Assembly: GCA_002309995.1 (NCBI GenBank)
Contig: DBYB01000012.1
Location: forward strand, 473-32,263
DNA from: Bacteroidales bacterium UBA1197
GTDB taxonomy: Bacteria; Bacteroidota; Bacteroidia; Bacteroidales; UBA932
Reading direction: 5' to 3'
DNA: 31,791 nt
The notes beneath the pieces are model-generated. The model did no database searches. It was not told the origin of the DNA and worked only from the letters and a program-made list of their open reading frames with translations. Both the position numbers and the translations under genes were made by a program. Each line of letters starts with the position of its first letter. The first letter of the stretch is position 1. Positions 23,346 to 31,416 of this stretch are shown one piece after another.

Positions 23346-23564
23346 AGCCGGGCAGGCGAACTTGTTCGCCCGCCGGGCGGTGTGAGGCGCGGCGGCGGAA
23401 CAGTCTCTGGGAGTTGGACTGAACGGCCGAAGGTCGGGCGGGCCAACTTCCAGAGTCTGTGGAGCCAGTGAGACTTCTGCGACGGCTCCACCGGCGTAGA
23501 GGTCTCAAGCGCCGTGGAGCGGAAGTGGTGTTGACGGCCCCGCCGGCAACACGACTGGAGCGAC
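23346..23564 (+). repeat. Structured intergenic repeat, copy D (long form)
   Basis: 219 bp. P1 as in copy B but with GTTCGCCCGCCGGG on the 3' arm; P2 long as in copy A but CTGGGAGTTGG faces CCAACTTCCAG (a G-C to G-U change); P3 as in B and C; P4 GTGTTGACGG/CCGGCAACAC; ends ACTGGAGCGAC. Together with 23224-23345 (a hairpin, no gene seen) it fills a 409-bp gap without genes. Confidence 0.85.
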
Positions 23565-23632
23565 CCACGACATGTAATCAGGCAACGAGCGGACCGGTTT
23601 TTGCATCTATAGGTGCGTAAATCCATACAATC

Positions 23633-23866
23633 ATGAAACCGAAGAATAAACAGAAGAAACTGCGAATCACCGAGGCAGACTTTATGCTCGCGAATCGCAG
23701 GGCGGCAAGGCTCGAAGAGATTGCCGAGCATGGGAGGCCGGTTTCAATGAGGTCGGCGCTCCACAAATCCAAGAAGGTCTATGACCGCAAGCGCTTGAAG
23801 AAGGCAGGCATCACGAACGATGACCTGCCTTTTTTGTCTCCAGGAAAAAAGTTACTCAAAACTTAG
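23633..23866 (+). CDS. Small basic protein of unknown function (77 residues)
   Basis: I do not recognise a function. It is strongly basic (MKPKNKQKKLRITEADFMLANRRAARLEEIAEHGRP...), likely helical, and rich in Lys/Arg, so it might bind nucleic acid. Similar short proteins occur in Bacteroides conjugative elements as far as I recall. Its last codons (KLLKT) overlap the first iteron of the origin. It follows structured repeat D. Confidence 0.6.
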   Translation: MKPKNKQKKLRITEADFMLANRRAARLEEIAEHGRPVSMRSALHKSKKVYDRKRLKKAGITNDDLPFLSPGKKLLKT

Positions 23867-23974
23867 GATGGGGCTTGGAAAGTACTCAATCCTTAGGAGA
23901 AATCTACTCAAAACTTAGGAAGAAGTTACTCAAAACTTAGGAGAGCAGGCCTGAAATCTACTCAATTCTTAGGA
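23853..23974 (+). repeat. Five iterons: probable origin of replication
   Basis: TACTCAAAACTTAGGA or variants (TACTCAATCC.., TACTCAATTC..) at 23853, 23883, 23905, 23927 and 23959, each 16 bp, spacings 30, 22, 22 and 32 bp, that is near two or three helical turns. Right of them lie a palindrome GCCTGA-TAA-TCAGGC (24002-24016) and an AT-rich stretch (about 24042-24080) and a GC alternation. This is the layout of an iteron-controlled theta origin next to its Rep gene. Confidence 0.85.
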
Positions 23975-24112
23975 GAAATCGCCGGATGAACCGCTGCAAT
24001 CGCCTGATAATCAGGCTCTCGCAAACAGCGTAATGCGCCGTACAAATTGAATCAATAACAAGAATTAATTAATATCTCAACAACGCGCGCGCGAGGAGAT
24101 GAGAAGAAAAAA

Positions 24113-25141
24113 TCAGATGTCCGAGTAGCGCAGCAGCCAGTCTGACTGCCAGACCGCCATGGCGGCATGGACATAGGCATCCACGTTGGAGATGTTGCGC
24201 CGGATGCGGACTTCTGCGGTGACGTTGGAGAGTTTGTCCATGAAGGAATGCAGATCCTCGAAATCGACTTCAGCCCAGATATCGGCCAGGGATTGAACGT
24301 GGCCACCGGCTGCATTCATCAGTCCCCGGCAGAACTCCCAGCTTTGCTGGACAAACTTGACGCGCTGGGCTTCGTCAATCTGGTAGCCGATCTTGAAACA
24401 GATGTACCGGCGTTCCGCCCTCTCCTCCAGCCGGAAGATAAACCAGATGGGATAATGGGCCTTCAGCTCGGCCGATGACGGCTTCAGGATGTGCGTAACG
24501 ATGTTGTCGATACGGTCATAGGCGCGCCCAAGACTCATCAGTTTGCGGAATTCTTCCACGCTGAGGACGAATCCTCCCCGGTTGCGCCAGGAACAGGCAA
24601 GCCAGTAGAGCCTGACCGTGTATTTGTTGGAGATAGAGAGCGCCGCACCGTAAGAATAGCTGGTATATCCTTCTTCCACCAGCAGCAGCCTTGCGACCAT
24701 CTGCTCACGCAGCAGCACGTCCAAGGAATGGCCGTAAGCGGCAAAACCGTATCCGGAGATAAGGCCCCGGAACTCATTGACCTGTCCATTCTCAGGAAAC
24801 CTTACATGGATCCCAGCAAGCTCATCCAGGCACTCCCGCAGACGTAGTCCATTACTCTTCCCGAGATGAAATGCACTGACCGGAATGGTCAGCACCCGGA
24901 GCCCCTGTTCAGTTTTCGGTGGCAGAAATACTTCCGGTACTCCCTTTCTCTCATTTCCCCGCGTAATCCGGAGCCTAAGCGCGCGCTGAAGCTCAGAAAT
25001 AATGGCCATCAGGATGCGAAGATGGTTCAACTTCATATCAGCTTCTATGTAAGTGATTCCGTTGACATGCAGCAGCTCATCCCTGCGCTGTAGTGCCTCA
25101 GGATGTCGTTTTTTCTCTGAATATGTCAGTTTTTTACTCAC
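24113..25141 (-). CDS. Replication initiator, Rep_3 type (RepA/RepE-like)
   Basis: A 342-residue protein with the two-winged-helix layout of iteron-binding initiators: N-terminal part with ITYIEADMKLNHLRILMAIISELQ, and the C-terminal winged helix ALSISNKYTVRLYWLACSWRNRGGFVLSVEEFRKLM...ILKPSSAELK. It should bind the five iterons at 23853-23974 and melt the origin. The frame is open to 25291, but the promoter at 25163-25194 lies inside that extension, so transcription starts after it; the GTG at 25141 is the first start codon in the message. Confidence 0.8.
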   Translation of the reverse strand: MSKKLTYSEKKRHPEALQRRDELLHVNGITYIEADMKLNHLRILMAIISELQRALRLRITRGNERKGVPEVFLPPKTEQGLRVLTIPVSAFHLGKSNGLRLRECLDELAGIHVRFPENGQVNEFRGLISGYGFAAYGHSLDVLLREQMVARLLLVEEGYTSYSYGAALSISNKYTVRLYWLACSWRNRGGFVLSVEEFRKLMSLGRAYDRIDNIVTHILKPSSAELKAHYPIWFIFRLEERAERRYICFKIGYQIDEAQRVKFVQQSWEFCRGLMNAAGGHVQSLADIWAEVDFEDLHSFMDKLSNVTAEVRIRRNISNVDAYVHAAMAVWQSDWLLRYSDI

Positions 25142-25162
25142 AAAGTAAGCTGGATTTTGTCG

Positions 25163-25194
25163 CAAAAGTATCTGAAAAATTTTGAAAGAACAAA
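25163..25194 (-). promoter_or_regulatory. Promoter of rep
   Basis: Minus strand: TTTG (25191-25194), 20 bp, TACTTTTG (25163-25170). Start near 25156; leader about 15 nt to the GTG. This decides the rep start codon. Confidence 0.75.
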
Positions 25195-25200
25195 AATTTG

Positions 25201-25237
25201 CCTTTCCTTTGCTGTCAGTCTCTATATGACAATGCAA
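25201..25237. promoter_or_regulatory. Operator-like inverted repeat upstream of rep
   Basis: TTGC-TGTCA (25209-25217) and TGACAATGCAA (25227-25237) face each other upstream of the rep -33 box. TGACAATGCAA is identical to 14370-14380 before the HTH gene, and the minus-strand bases here (CTGACA-GCAAAGGAAA) also match there. Confidence 0.4.
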
Positions 25238-25265
25238 GACTAAAAGCGTCAAACGAAAGGCAAAA

Positions 25266-25841
25266 ATGACAAATAGAACGATAATAAGCAAAATCTGGAG
25301 AGCCGTCCTCGTCGGGGCACTCCTGGTATTCGCGTGTAAAACAGCCTCGGCCCAGCGGACAATCTCTGGCCAACCTACTCTTGCACTCTCTGCGTACTAC
25401 ACCGGCTCGTTCGTGGGAGCCGAGGCTTTCTTTCAGCAGTATACCCTGGGCGGATTCTGGGAAGCAGGTGCATTCGCCACTCCCTATCTCCACCCTCTTT
25501 CCTCCGGGGATATCCTGAACAACTGGCATATCGCAGCCAGTGGAGGATATCTCTGGAGGCTTGCTGCTACCCGCAGCCGAAGTTGTAACTGGTACGCAGG
25601 CGCAGGCGCGTATGTGGGAATAGAATGGTTGGACCCGTTCGGGAAACTGCCCGGGCATATTGACCTTGGCGTTGCCGACATCCGCTTCCTTTACGGCGTT
25701 TACGCGAAAACGGTGCTGGAGGTTTTCCTTTCTCCCCGCTTTGCGCTTCTCATCCAGGGCGCCGCTCCTGTCAACTTCTCCTCCGTGACCGGCTACATCA
25801 ACTGGCAGGCAGGGCTGGGAGTCAAAATCATGCTGAACTAA
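25266..25841 (+). CDS. traO: Conjugation protein TraO-like outer-membrane protein
   Basis: The 191 residues start with a signal peptide (cleavage near TASA-Q) and continue QRTISGQPTLALSAYY, the usual start of Bacteroides TraO ('QR.LPGQ.G'), ending in beta-strand-rich segments FLSPRFALLIQGAA..GYINWQAGLGVKIMLN. TraO is part of the transfer apparatus in the outer membrane, precise role unknown. No other tra gene is adjacent; the gene downstream is methyltransferase-like. Confidence 0.7.
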   Translation: MTNRTIISKIWRAVLVGALLVFACKTASAQRTISGQPTLALSAYYTGSFVGAEAFFQQYTLGGFWEAGAFATPYLHPLSSGDILNNWHIAASGGYLWRLAATRSRSCNWYAGAGAYVGIEWLDPFGKLPGHIDLGVADIRFLYGVYAKTVLEVFLSPRFALLIQGAAPVNFSSVTGYINWQAGLGVKIMLN

Positions 25842-25853
25842 TTCCTTAAAGAT

Positions 25854-26885
25854 ATGAGACCTTTTATCAATTGGGCGGGCAGCCGCGAAAGAGACCTGGG
25901 AGTCATCCTCCCTCTGATTCCAAAGGACATTGAAACCTTTGTCGATCCGTTTGTCGGAGACGGTGCCTGCTTCCTTGCCGCCGAGGCCAGGAGCTATGCG
26001 GTGGCCGACAAGAACCAGGACCTCGTTGATGCCTGGAGATGTATCCAAACCAACGGTCCGCGCCTGAGGGCCTTGATTCCCGAACTCGTAAAAGTCTGGC
26101 AAAACTGTGACCCTCTCTTTGAAGAAATACGAGGAGGGCTGCTGGAAGTCAAACACAGCGTGGATTCGGGACTGTTTGCCGAATACCCGGCAAAGGTCAA
26201 CGCCATTATCCGTATCGTTGACAAGGTTCCGTATGACGAACTGTTCCCTACGCCCCTGCCGGACCCCTTCGACTTCACCATTGAACTCCGTCACCAGGCC
26301 GTAGTCGCGCTGGAGCAGATGAACGAAGATACGGATGACAATGCCGCTTCCGCCGCATTCTATACGGCTTTCAAGGCCGCCGTTTTCCAGTATCTGGTTG
26401 AAGTCTACAACAAACCGGATTCAAAGAACACGCTTCGGACGGCTCTCCTGGTTTTCCTGATGGAATACGTCTGGCATGACAAATTCATCGTAGATGCCGG
26501 ACAGTTCCGGCCCGAGTACGGCGGCCAGCGAGTTAACCGGCGCAGCATCGAAGACCGGATTGACACTATCCTGAACCCGGTATTGGCCCGAAAGATGGCA
26601 GTTACCAATATCTACTGCCAGGACGTGTTCCGTTCTTTCGGATTCCCGTTTTCCAAAGAGGAAGGCAACTTCCTGTTCCTGGATGTTCCCAAGGTGGGGC
26701 CCAAGACCCTGAGTCAAGCCGGTCACAAGCGCCTGGCGACTTTCATGAGAAACGGGACCAAGGCACGCTGGATGGCCATCTGCGACCCCAACGACATCAT
26801 TGTAGATCTCCTTCTTTACGAGGAGCCGAAGCAGATATGCCACGCGATTCCGCTGGGAAAGGAGATCATTATCATGAACTACTGA
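25854..26885 (+). CDS. D12-class DNA adenine methyltransferase-like protein with altered catalytic motif
   Basis: A 343-residue protein that starts FINWAGS (motif X, FLKWAGGK-like) and FVDPFVGDGACF (motif I, SAM-binding, D31-P-F-V-G-D-G), then DKNQDLV. Large helical insert follows (about 60-230), as in target-recognition regions of Dam-like enzymes. The catalytic motif IV, normally DPPY, reads D277-V-P-K280. It may bind SAM and DNA without methylating, or use another chemistry. It lies 12 bp after the traO-like gene; no restriction partner is present. Confidence 0.7.
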   Translation: MRPFINWAGSRERDLGVILPLIPKDIETFVDPFVGDGACFLAAEARSYAVADKNQDLVDAWRCIQTNGPRLRALIPELVKVWQNCDPLFEEIRGGLLEVKHSVDSGLFAEYPAKVNAIIRIVDKVPYDELFPTPLPDPFDFTIELRHQAVVALEQMNEDTDDNAASAAFYTAFKAAVFQYLVEVYNKPDSKNTLRTALLVFLMEYVWHDKFIVDAGQFRPEYGGQRVNRRSIEDRIDTILNPVLARKMAVTNIYCQDVFRSFGFPFSKEEGNFLFLDVPKVGPKTLSQAGHKRLATFMRNGTKARWMAICDPNDIIVDLLLYEEPKQICHAIPLGKEIIIMNY

Positions 26886-26898
26886 CACCTGGATGAAA

Positions 26899-26950
26899 CT
26901 CCCCGGCGGCGACGTGAGCTGGATTTTGTGAGAATGAGGCCACCGGGGAG
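26899..26950 (+). terminator. Stem-loop between methyltransferase-like and fimbrial genes
   Basis: CTCCCCGG (26899-26906) pairs with CCGGGGAG (26943-26950) across a 36-nt loop. No T-run. It may lower read-through into the fimbrial genes or protect the message end. Confidence 0.35.
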
Positions 26951-27033
26951 CGGATTCCTTTTCCATCCACTTTTCCTCGGGAAGGACGTTGGGAAATGCC
27001 CTTCCCTCTCTGAAAAAAATCAAACCGAAGTAT

Positions 27034-27633
27034 ATGAAAAAGTTAGTCAATCTATTATCAATCATGCTGTTCAGCGCTGTAGCAGCCAAAGCCCAGACCT
27101 GGGCGGTGGCCCTGAACCTCGGCGACGCCATCGAGCTGGGAACCATCGGCATCGAGGGCTCAGCTGCCATCGCACAGCACTGGAGCATACACGCCGGCGC
27201 GAAGGTTAACCCCTGGACATTTGCAAAGCACGACACTTGGAACGGCCTGTTCAGTGAACCCGACCCGGATCAGAAGCAAGACCGGAAACAGTCCTATGCT
27301 ATCGGTGCCCGCTGGTGGCCGTGGAATGTGTATTCCGGATGGTGGGTCGGATGCAAGGCCCAGTACCAGGAGTACAACCGGGGCGGATTCGGATTCCCCA
27401 TCGCCTCGGGACTCAAGACTGAGGAAGGTGACGCCTTTGGCGCGGCCATTTCTGGAGGTTATTCCCTAATGCTGAAAGAGCACTTCAACCTGGACTTCGG
27501 TCTGGGTGTCTGGGGAGGCTGGACAAAGTACCGGAAATTCGAGTATCCGGAGAACGGGAAACTCATTGCCGAAGGGAACAAATGGTTTTTCCTGCCCAAT
27601 GAAGTAATCATTTCACTCGTTTACATCTTCTAA
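27034..27633 (+). CDS. DUF3575-like exported protein of fimbrial loci
   Basis: A 199-residue protein with signal peptide (MKKLVNLLSIMLFSAVAAKA-QTW). The mature part has the DUF3575 features: ALNLGDAIELGTIGIEGSAAIAQHWSIHAG near the start and amphipathic beta strands to the end (NEVIISLVYIF), consistent with a small outer-membrane barrel. Such genes accompany Mfa/Fim-type fimbriae in Bacteroidales. The frame is open from 26989; the ATG at 27034 gives the signal peptide and is preferred. Confidence 0.75.
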   Translation: MKKLVNLLSIMLFSAVAAKAQTWAVALNLGDAIELGTIGIEGSAAIAQHWSIHAGAKVNPWTFAKHDTWNGLFSEPDPDQKQDRKQSYAIGARWWPWNVYSGWWVGCKAQYQEYNRGGFGFPIASGLKTEEGDAFGAAISGGYSLMLKEHFNLDFGLGVWGGWTKYRKFEYPENGKLIAEGNKWFFLPNEVIISLVYIF

Positions 27634-27646
27634 AACGTAAATACAT

Positions 27647-28834
27647 ATGAGACAATTGATTATATCTACGGCGGCGGCCGTGGCGGCGCTAGCCCTGGCT
27701 TCTTGCGACCCCAAACCACTGGTCGTACAGGACACCCGGGAGCTCAAAAGCGCCACCCTCAAAGTCAATAACGACAACTCTACATGGAATGCCGGAGAGA
27801 GCCGTTTCTTCACTGTGGAATTCGCACCCGACAACGCCATCATTACCGATATCCGTCTGGAACAGAACATCGAAGGAATGGTGGAGATTGATCACGGTGA
27901 GCGGCCTGATCTGTTCCGCGTCATGGCACGGAAGGCCGGGCGCGTGAAGCTGACCGCGACCGTCACCGACCAGAACGGTATCACTGCATCCGATGAGCTG
28001 ACCTTCAACATTACCGGCAACTATCAGCCGAAGATGGCCATCCGTCTTCGCCGCAGCAACGACCCAACCAATGGCAAAGCTTTCCCGAAAGTGATGGTCT
28101 GCGACGCCGGACAGGAGTTCCAGATTGCCACTTTGAGCGACAATGCCAACGTGAAGTTCAGGATTAGCCACACCGACCCGGAGACTGTTTCCATCGAGGA
28201 ATCATCTCCCTCTATCTGGACACTTAAGGCACTGGCCCCCGGCAATACCAAAGTCACCGTGACGATGACCGACCAGTTCGGCGACAAGCGTGAGAAGACC
28301 TACGAGGTGTATGTCTACGGCTATGCCGCCTTCGAGACACAGCTCGACTTCTCTACAATGATGCTTGGGCTAAAGGTGACCGACTGCTGCAATACCCGCT
28401 CTGGCTGTATGCTCGATGTGGACGGGTATTTCTACGGATGGCCGGAGAGCTATCCGAATATGCGCAAAAGCCTGATGATGAACTGCCTGAAGGACTATAT
28501 CGAAGTCTATGAAGGGGCCGACTATCCGGAGCTCGTGGATGAGCAGTACGTCATCGAGGAATTCGTCGATTACCCTCCCTACAACGGGAAATACTACGAG
28601 GCACACTCGCTGGCCGTCAATTTCACCTTCGAGTTTGACAATCCCTACATCATCGTGGAGGATGTCGTAGCGAAACAACCCGAAGACAGGGACTTCACCA
28701 TCCGTCCAAGCTTCGTCCAGAATGGGCTGGAAGAGAACGAGGAAGTGGAAGATGACGAGGCCGAAGAGATAGACTTTGACAACGTCACTGTCGATGGTTG
28801 GGGCAACGCGACCGAAGTTGTGATACCCCTATGA
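27647..28834 (+). CDS. Ig-like (BIG_2-type) surface lipoprotein
   Basis: A 395-residue protein with lipobox ALASC (C20). It carries at least two bacterial Ig-like repeats: about 35-120 (LKSATLKVNNDNSTWNAGESRFFTVEFAP..., VKLTATVTDQNGITASDELTF) and 130-220 (..TLKALAPGNTKVTVTMTDQFGDKREKTYEV). The C-terminal 170 residues are unmatched and end in acidic runs. In this setting it is probably a fimbrial accessory or adhesin subunit. Confidence 0.75.
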   Translation: MRQLIISTAAAVAALALASCDPKPLVVQDTRELKSATLKVNNDNSTWNAGESRFFTVEFAPDNAIITDIRLEQNIEGMVEIDHGERPDLFRVMARKAGRVKLTATVTDQNGITASDELTFNITGNYQPKMAIRLRRSNDPTNGKAFPKVMVCDAGQEFQIATLSDNANVKFRISHTDPETVSIEESSPSIWTLKALAPGNTKVTVTMTDQFGDKREKTYEVYVYGYAAFETQLDFSTMMLGLKVTDCCNTRSGCMLDVDGYFYGWPESYPNMRKSLMMNCLKDYIEVYEGADYPELVDEQYVIEEFVDYPPYNGKYYEAHSLAVNFTFEFDNPYIIVEDVVAKQPEDRDFTIRPSFVQNGLEENEEVEDDEAEEIDFDNVTVDGWGNATEVVIPL

Positions 28835-29271
28835 TGGATCCGGAGAAATACCTCAAGGACCCCGACGTGTGGAAGGTGGAACATCCTTGCAAAGGCATCT
28901 GGTTCATCCGTTACGACGATGGCTCCGTGACCGTCAAGGACGATAACGAGAATACCATCCAGACTCCTCTGCACAGGTTCGATGTAGTCCAGGAGCTCAA
29001 ATTCCTGGGCACCTACAAAGGCTTTCACCACTTCGCCTATAAGGCCTGCGAATATGGCAGCAGGAACCATCCCGAGTACGGCATCTTCGATAGCCGAGGC
29101 CACCGGAAACTATTCAAAGACCACAGGCTGATGGGACTGGATTCCGTAGACAAGATTGCTGCTGAGTTCGAGAAGATCGTGAAAGCCGCACAGGACAAAA
29201 ACAATCCCCGCAGGGATGATTCCATGCTCTGGGACCTTGACAAGAAAGTAAATCTGGGAATAAGAAGATGA
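28831..29271 (+). CDS. Unknown protein inside the fimbrial operon (146 residues)
   Basis: Start at the ATG that overlaps the previous stop (ATGA), and its own stop overlaps the next start in the same way, so it is translationally coupled on both sides. It has no signal peptide or membrane segment and so should be cytoplasmic, odd for its surroundings. It shows KGIWFIRYDDGSVTVKDDNENTI and WKVEHPCKGIWF. I do not recognise the family. Confidence 0.7.
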   Translation: MMDPEKYLKDPDVWKVEHPCKGIWFIRYDDGSVTVKDDNENTIQTPLHRFDVVQELKFLGTYKGFHHFAYKACEYGSRNHPEYGIFDSRGHRKLFKDHRLMGLDSVDKIAAEFEKIVKAAQDKNNPRRDDSMLWDLDKKVNLGIRR

Positions 29272-31403
29272 AACAACTATTCAAGAAGATAAAGGCCTGG
29301 TACAAGAAGAATTGCCAGCGCCCCGATGATTGGGAAAACATGAGCGCCCACGACCGGAAAGTGTTCACCATAAGCGCGTGGGCAGCCTTTTCGATGGTGA
29401 TGTGCCCCATCCTTCTCGTCCTTGTCATTTTGCTGCTCTGCGCCCAAAGCTGCTCGACGCCATCCAAATTGGAAACCGTTCAGCGTCAGCATCTGGCGGC
29501 CGAGATTGGCCTGGTTCAGGATAAGCGTCTGCCAACCACAGAAGTCTACGAACTGGCCCGGCCGGATACGATTGTCGTTCATGACGATGATGGCCGGGAG
29601 ATGATTCTGATGAAGGCCGTCAAGGACGAAAACGGCGAAATGGTAGCGGCGGATGTCATCAAGGCTGCCGTCGTGGAAGCCCGCTTCCGCAATGTGGCTG
29701 AGCGCCACGGGAAAGTGGACATCGAGTTCCAGATCCGCGTCCCAAAAGAGATGCAGGATGATGCCTGGCAGCTCCGGTTTTACCCCCGGATGCACATTCT
29801 GGAAGATACTTTAAAACTGGACCAGATTGTAATTACCGGGGCCAGGTACCGCAAGGCGCAGCTGCGCGGCTATCAGCAGTATGAGAAGTTCCTGGCCTCG
29901 ATCATCACGGACTCTACCCGCTTTATCAACCTGCACATGCTTGAGCTGTTCATCCAGCGGAATATCCCCGACCTGTATGCGTTCAAGGCCGATTCCACCG
30001 AAGTGGCCGATGAAGCATTCAACCGGATTCTGGACATGCAGATAGCTTCCAGCTATGCATCCCAATTCGGCGTGACCGGCCGAGATGCTATCGAGCATTA
30101 CACCAACACGATATCCAAACGCCTCAATGCCCGCCGTGCGGCACGAAGAGACGAGATGTACCAGAGGTACGTCCGCGTGCCCATCGTTAACGAGGGCGTG
30201 AGGCTGGATACCGTGATTGTGGCGGCTAACGGCGATTTCATCTACAACTACATCCAGACCATCCACACCCGGCCGAAACTCCGCAAGGTTGATGTTGTGC
30301 TGACCGGAGATATCTTCGAGCAGGACAAGCGTCTGTACGAAATTCCGGAAACCGATCCGCTGACCTACTACATCAGCAGTCTGTCTGCCTTTGTTGACAG
30401 CACCCCGCGCTACAAGAAAAAGATTATCAGCCGTCGGGTCCAGGCCAACACCGCCTGCTACATTGACTTCGAGCAAGGCTCGGCCGAGATTATCGAGGAC
30501 CTAAGCCATAACCGCGAAGAAATGGGCCGCATCAAGGGGAATCTGGGCAGCTTGATTGAGAACCTTGAATTTGACCTGGACAGCATCGTTGTTACGGCAA
30601 GCTGCTCCCCGGAAGGAACGGTGGCGTTTAATACCAGGCTCTCGCAGAGGCGCTCTGAATCCGTAAGCCGTTACTTCAGCGAGTTCATCAAAGCTTACAG
30701 GGACTCTCTTCGTGAGGAGAATCTAATCCATGTCTATTTCGACGGGATGAGTGAGGATGAGATTCCAGGTCAAGCCGGGAATGACGTACTGTTCATCTCC
30801 AGGAACAATCCGGAGAACTGGCGGATGCTGGACGTGCTGGTGGAGCAGAGCGAGGTCCTGACGGATAATGAGAAACTGATTTACAAAGACATCCGGGAGA
30901 TTGAGAATCCCGACCTGCGGGAAGAATCGCTCTCCTGGCAGGATTTCTATCCGCACCTGCATGAAGTCCTCTATCCCAGGCTTCGTACCGTCAAGTTTGA
31001 CTTCCATCTGCGCCGGAAAGGAATGGTGAAAGACACCATCAAGACCACCGTGCTTGATGAAGAGTATATGGCAGGCGTGCAGGCTATCCGCGACAGGGAC
31101 TATGAGACAGCCATCCAGCTGCTCCGTCCCTACCAGGACTACAACGCCGCCGTAGCTTTTACGGCAATGGATTATAACGCATCGGGACTTCAGATTCTGG
31201 AAGCGCTGCCAGAGACGGATAAGGTCAACTACCTGCTGGCCGTCATCTACAGCCGTCAAGGACGCGACAAAGACGCCGTTGAGCACTATTTGAAAGCCTG
31301 CAGGCAGACTCCTGCCTATTGGCACCGGGGCAATCTGGACCCGGAAATATCCACGCTTATCAAAAGGTACAACCTTACAAACAATTTATTTCAAACCCAT
31401 TAA
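29268..31403 (+). CDS. Membrane-anchored OmpA-like/TPR protein of the fimbrial locus
   Basis: A 711-residue protein. A basic N-terminus (1-35) precedes one strong membrane segment (about 36-58), ending LLLCAQSC. The long middle part is unmatched. Around 440-470 VVTASCSPEGTVAFNTRLSQRRSESVSRYF resembles the OmpA C-terminal (peptidoglycan-binding) signature. From about 600 to 690 there are TPR-like helices (GVQAIRDRDYETAIQLLRPY, YLLAVIYSRQGRDKDAVEHYLKA). OmpA/TPR proteins of this type occur in Bacteroidales fimbrial loci, where they may anchor the fibre or aid its export. Confidence 0.7.
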   Translation: MKQLFKKIKAWYKKNCQRPDDWENMSAHDRKVFTISAWAAFSMVMCPILLVLVILLLCAQSCSTPSKLETVQRQHLAAEIGLVQDKRLPTTEVYELARPDTIVVHDDDGREMILMKAVKDENGEMVAADVIKAAVVEARFRNVAERHGKVDIEFQIRVPKEMQDDAWQLRFYPRMHILEDTLKLDQIVITGARYRKAQLRGYQQYEKFLASIITDSTRFINLHMLELFIQRNIPDLYAFKADSTEVADEAFNRILDMQIASSYASQFGVTGRDAIEHYTNTISKRLNARRAARRDEMYQRYVRVPIVNEGVRLDTVIVAANGDFIYNYIQTIHTRPKLRKVDVVLTGDIFEQDKRLYEIPETDPLTYYISSLSAFVDSTPRYKKKIISRRVQANTACYIDFEQGSAEIIEDLSHNREEMGRIKGNLGSLIENLEFDLDSIVVTASCSPEGTVAFNTRLSQRRSESVSRYFSEFIKAYRDSLREENLIHVYFDGMSEDEIPGQAGNDVLFISRNNPENWRMLDVLVEQSEVLTDNEKLIYKDIREIENPDLREESLSWQDFYPHLHEVLYPRLRTVKFDFHLRRKGMVKDTIKTTVLDEEYMAGVQAIRDRDYETAIQLLRPYQDYNAAVAFTAMDYNASGLQILEALPETDKVNYLLAVIYSRQGRDKDAVEHYLKACRQTPAYWHRGNLDPEISTLIKRYNLTNNLFQTH

Positions 31404-31416
31404 ACATCAAAAAGTT

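Noticed and set aside
19632..23564. Group II intron or its remains as an explanation for the structured repeats
   Set aside because: GTGTGAGGCGCG looks like an intron 5' end, but there is no domain V signature and no reverse transcriptase frame.
19632..23564. Classical integron cassettes
   Set aside because: The elements are longer than usual attC sites, I see no clear RYYYAAC/GTTRRRY pair, and the only tyrosine recombinase in view is the element integrase. Kept only as an analogy.
25142..25291. N-terminal extension of rep
   Set aside because: The promoter at 25163-25194 is inside it, so it is not transcribed from that start.
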